Source of the DNA: Modestobacter sp.
GTDB lineage: Bacteria; Actinomycetota; Actinomycetes; Mycobacteriales; Geodermatophilaceae
Length of the DNA: 5,465 nt
Direction: 5' to 3'
Assembly (NCBI GenBank): GCA_025966175.1
Contig: JAOPVN010000072.1
Coordinates: 1 to 5,465, forward strand
Shown here one piece after another: positions 5,311-5,465 of the stretch. The notes beneath the pieces were generated by a model. It made no database searches. It was given only the letters and a program-made list of their open reading frames with translations, and was not told where the DNA came from. A program made the position numbers and the translations under genes. The first letter of the stretch is position 1, and every line of letters starts with the position of its first letter.

Positions 5311-5413
5311 CGCGTCGTCCTCCCGTTCCCGCCGTCGCTCAGCGGACCCGCCCGACGCTATCCCGACCGTGGGGAGGGCTGGACGGGGAAGGTGCTCCCG
5401 CGCGGCGGTCAGT
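5311..5413 (-). promoter_or_regulatory. Upstream region of the FAD oxidoreductase; weak promoter candidate
   Basis: About 100 bp of sequence with no gene. Besides the ribosome site next to the start codon, the only promoter-like element is TAGCGT on the minus strand (5360-5355), which fits the actinobacterial -10 pattern TANNNT and would give a leader of about 40 nt. No recognisable -35 lies at the right distance, so this is a weak call. Confidence 0.25.
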
Positions 5414-5465
5414 TCAGGGGCGACCGGCGTGCGGGACGTCGACCGGCGCCGTCACCAGCGTCGCC
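5414..5465 (-). CDS. Possible C-terminal end of a further minus-strand gene
   Basis: One minus-strand frame entering from the right edge reads ATLVTAPVDVPHAGRP and then a TGA at 5416-5414. The composition (Val/Ala/Pro, no Arg-rich run) looks like a real protein end, and the stop is followed by about 100 bp of non-coding sequence before the FAD oxidoreductase. Only 16 residues are visible, so the family cannot be named. Another frame also reaches a stop nearby, which keeps this call tentative. Confidence 0.35.
   Translation of the reverse strand, partial: ATLVTAPVDVPHAGRP

Overview
The window is very GC-rich, with G or C at most third codon positions, GTG starts and purine-rich Shine-Dalgarno (SD) sites. 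Its proteins are of actinobacterial type. A Geodermatophilaceae-like actinobacterium (Blastococcus, Modestobacter or Geodermatophilus relatives) is my best guess. That is an inference from composition and protein style, not a database result.

Layout from left to right. (1) The N-terminal 127 codons of an ADP-ribosylglycohydrolase (DraG/ARH family) on the minus strand run off the left edge. (2) A 178-bp divergent intergenic region carries three GGTYAC direct repeats at an exact 11-nt period, resembling a PhoP/PhoB-type operator. (3) A secreted LIP-family lipase lies on the plus strand. (4) A strong GC-rich hairpin sits between the convergent lipase and RtcB genes and probably terminates both. 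(5) A full-length RtcB RNA ligase lies on the minus strand. (6) A 171-bp divergent region holds a 15-bp tandem direct repeat fused to a perfect 36-bp palindrome, all inside the probable rtcB leader. (7) A Nudix hydrolase lies on the plus strand. (8) A 58-codon, two-helix membrane protein on the minus strand overlaps the Nudix 3' end tail-to-tail by 11 bp. (9) A GlcD/D-lactate-dehydrogenase-type FAD oxidoreductase lies on the minus strand, probably upstream of the small membrane protein in one transcription unit. (10) The last codons of another minus-strand gene may enter from the right edge.

The genes do not form one obvious pathway. Most are single housekeeping or accessory enzymes in alternating orientation. 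RNA ligase, ADP-ribosylglycohydrolase and Nudix all act on RNA or nucleotide-derivative chemistry, but they are not co-transcribed, so a functional link is speculation. I see no mobile element, CRISPR array, tRNA or rRNA. The most unusual sequence structure is non-coding: the repeat plus palindrome upstream of rtcB, and the phased repeats upstream of the lipase and ADP-ribosylglycohydrolase genes.
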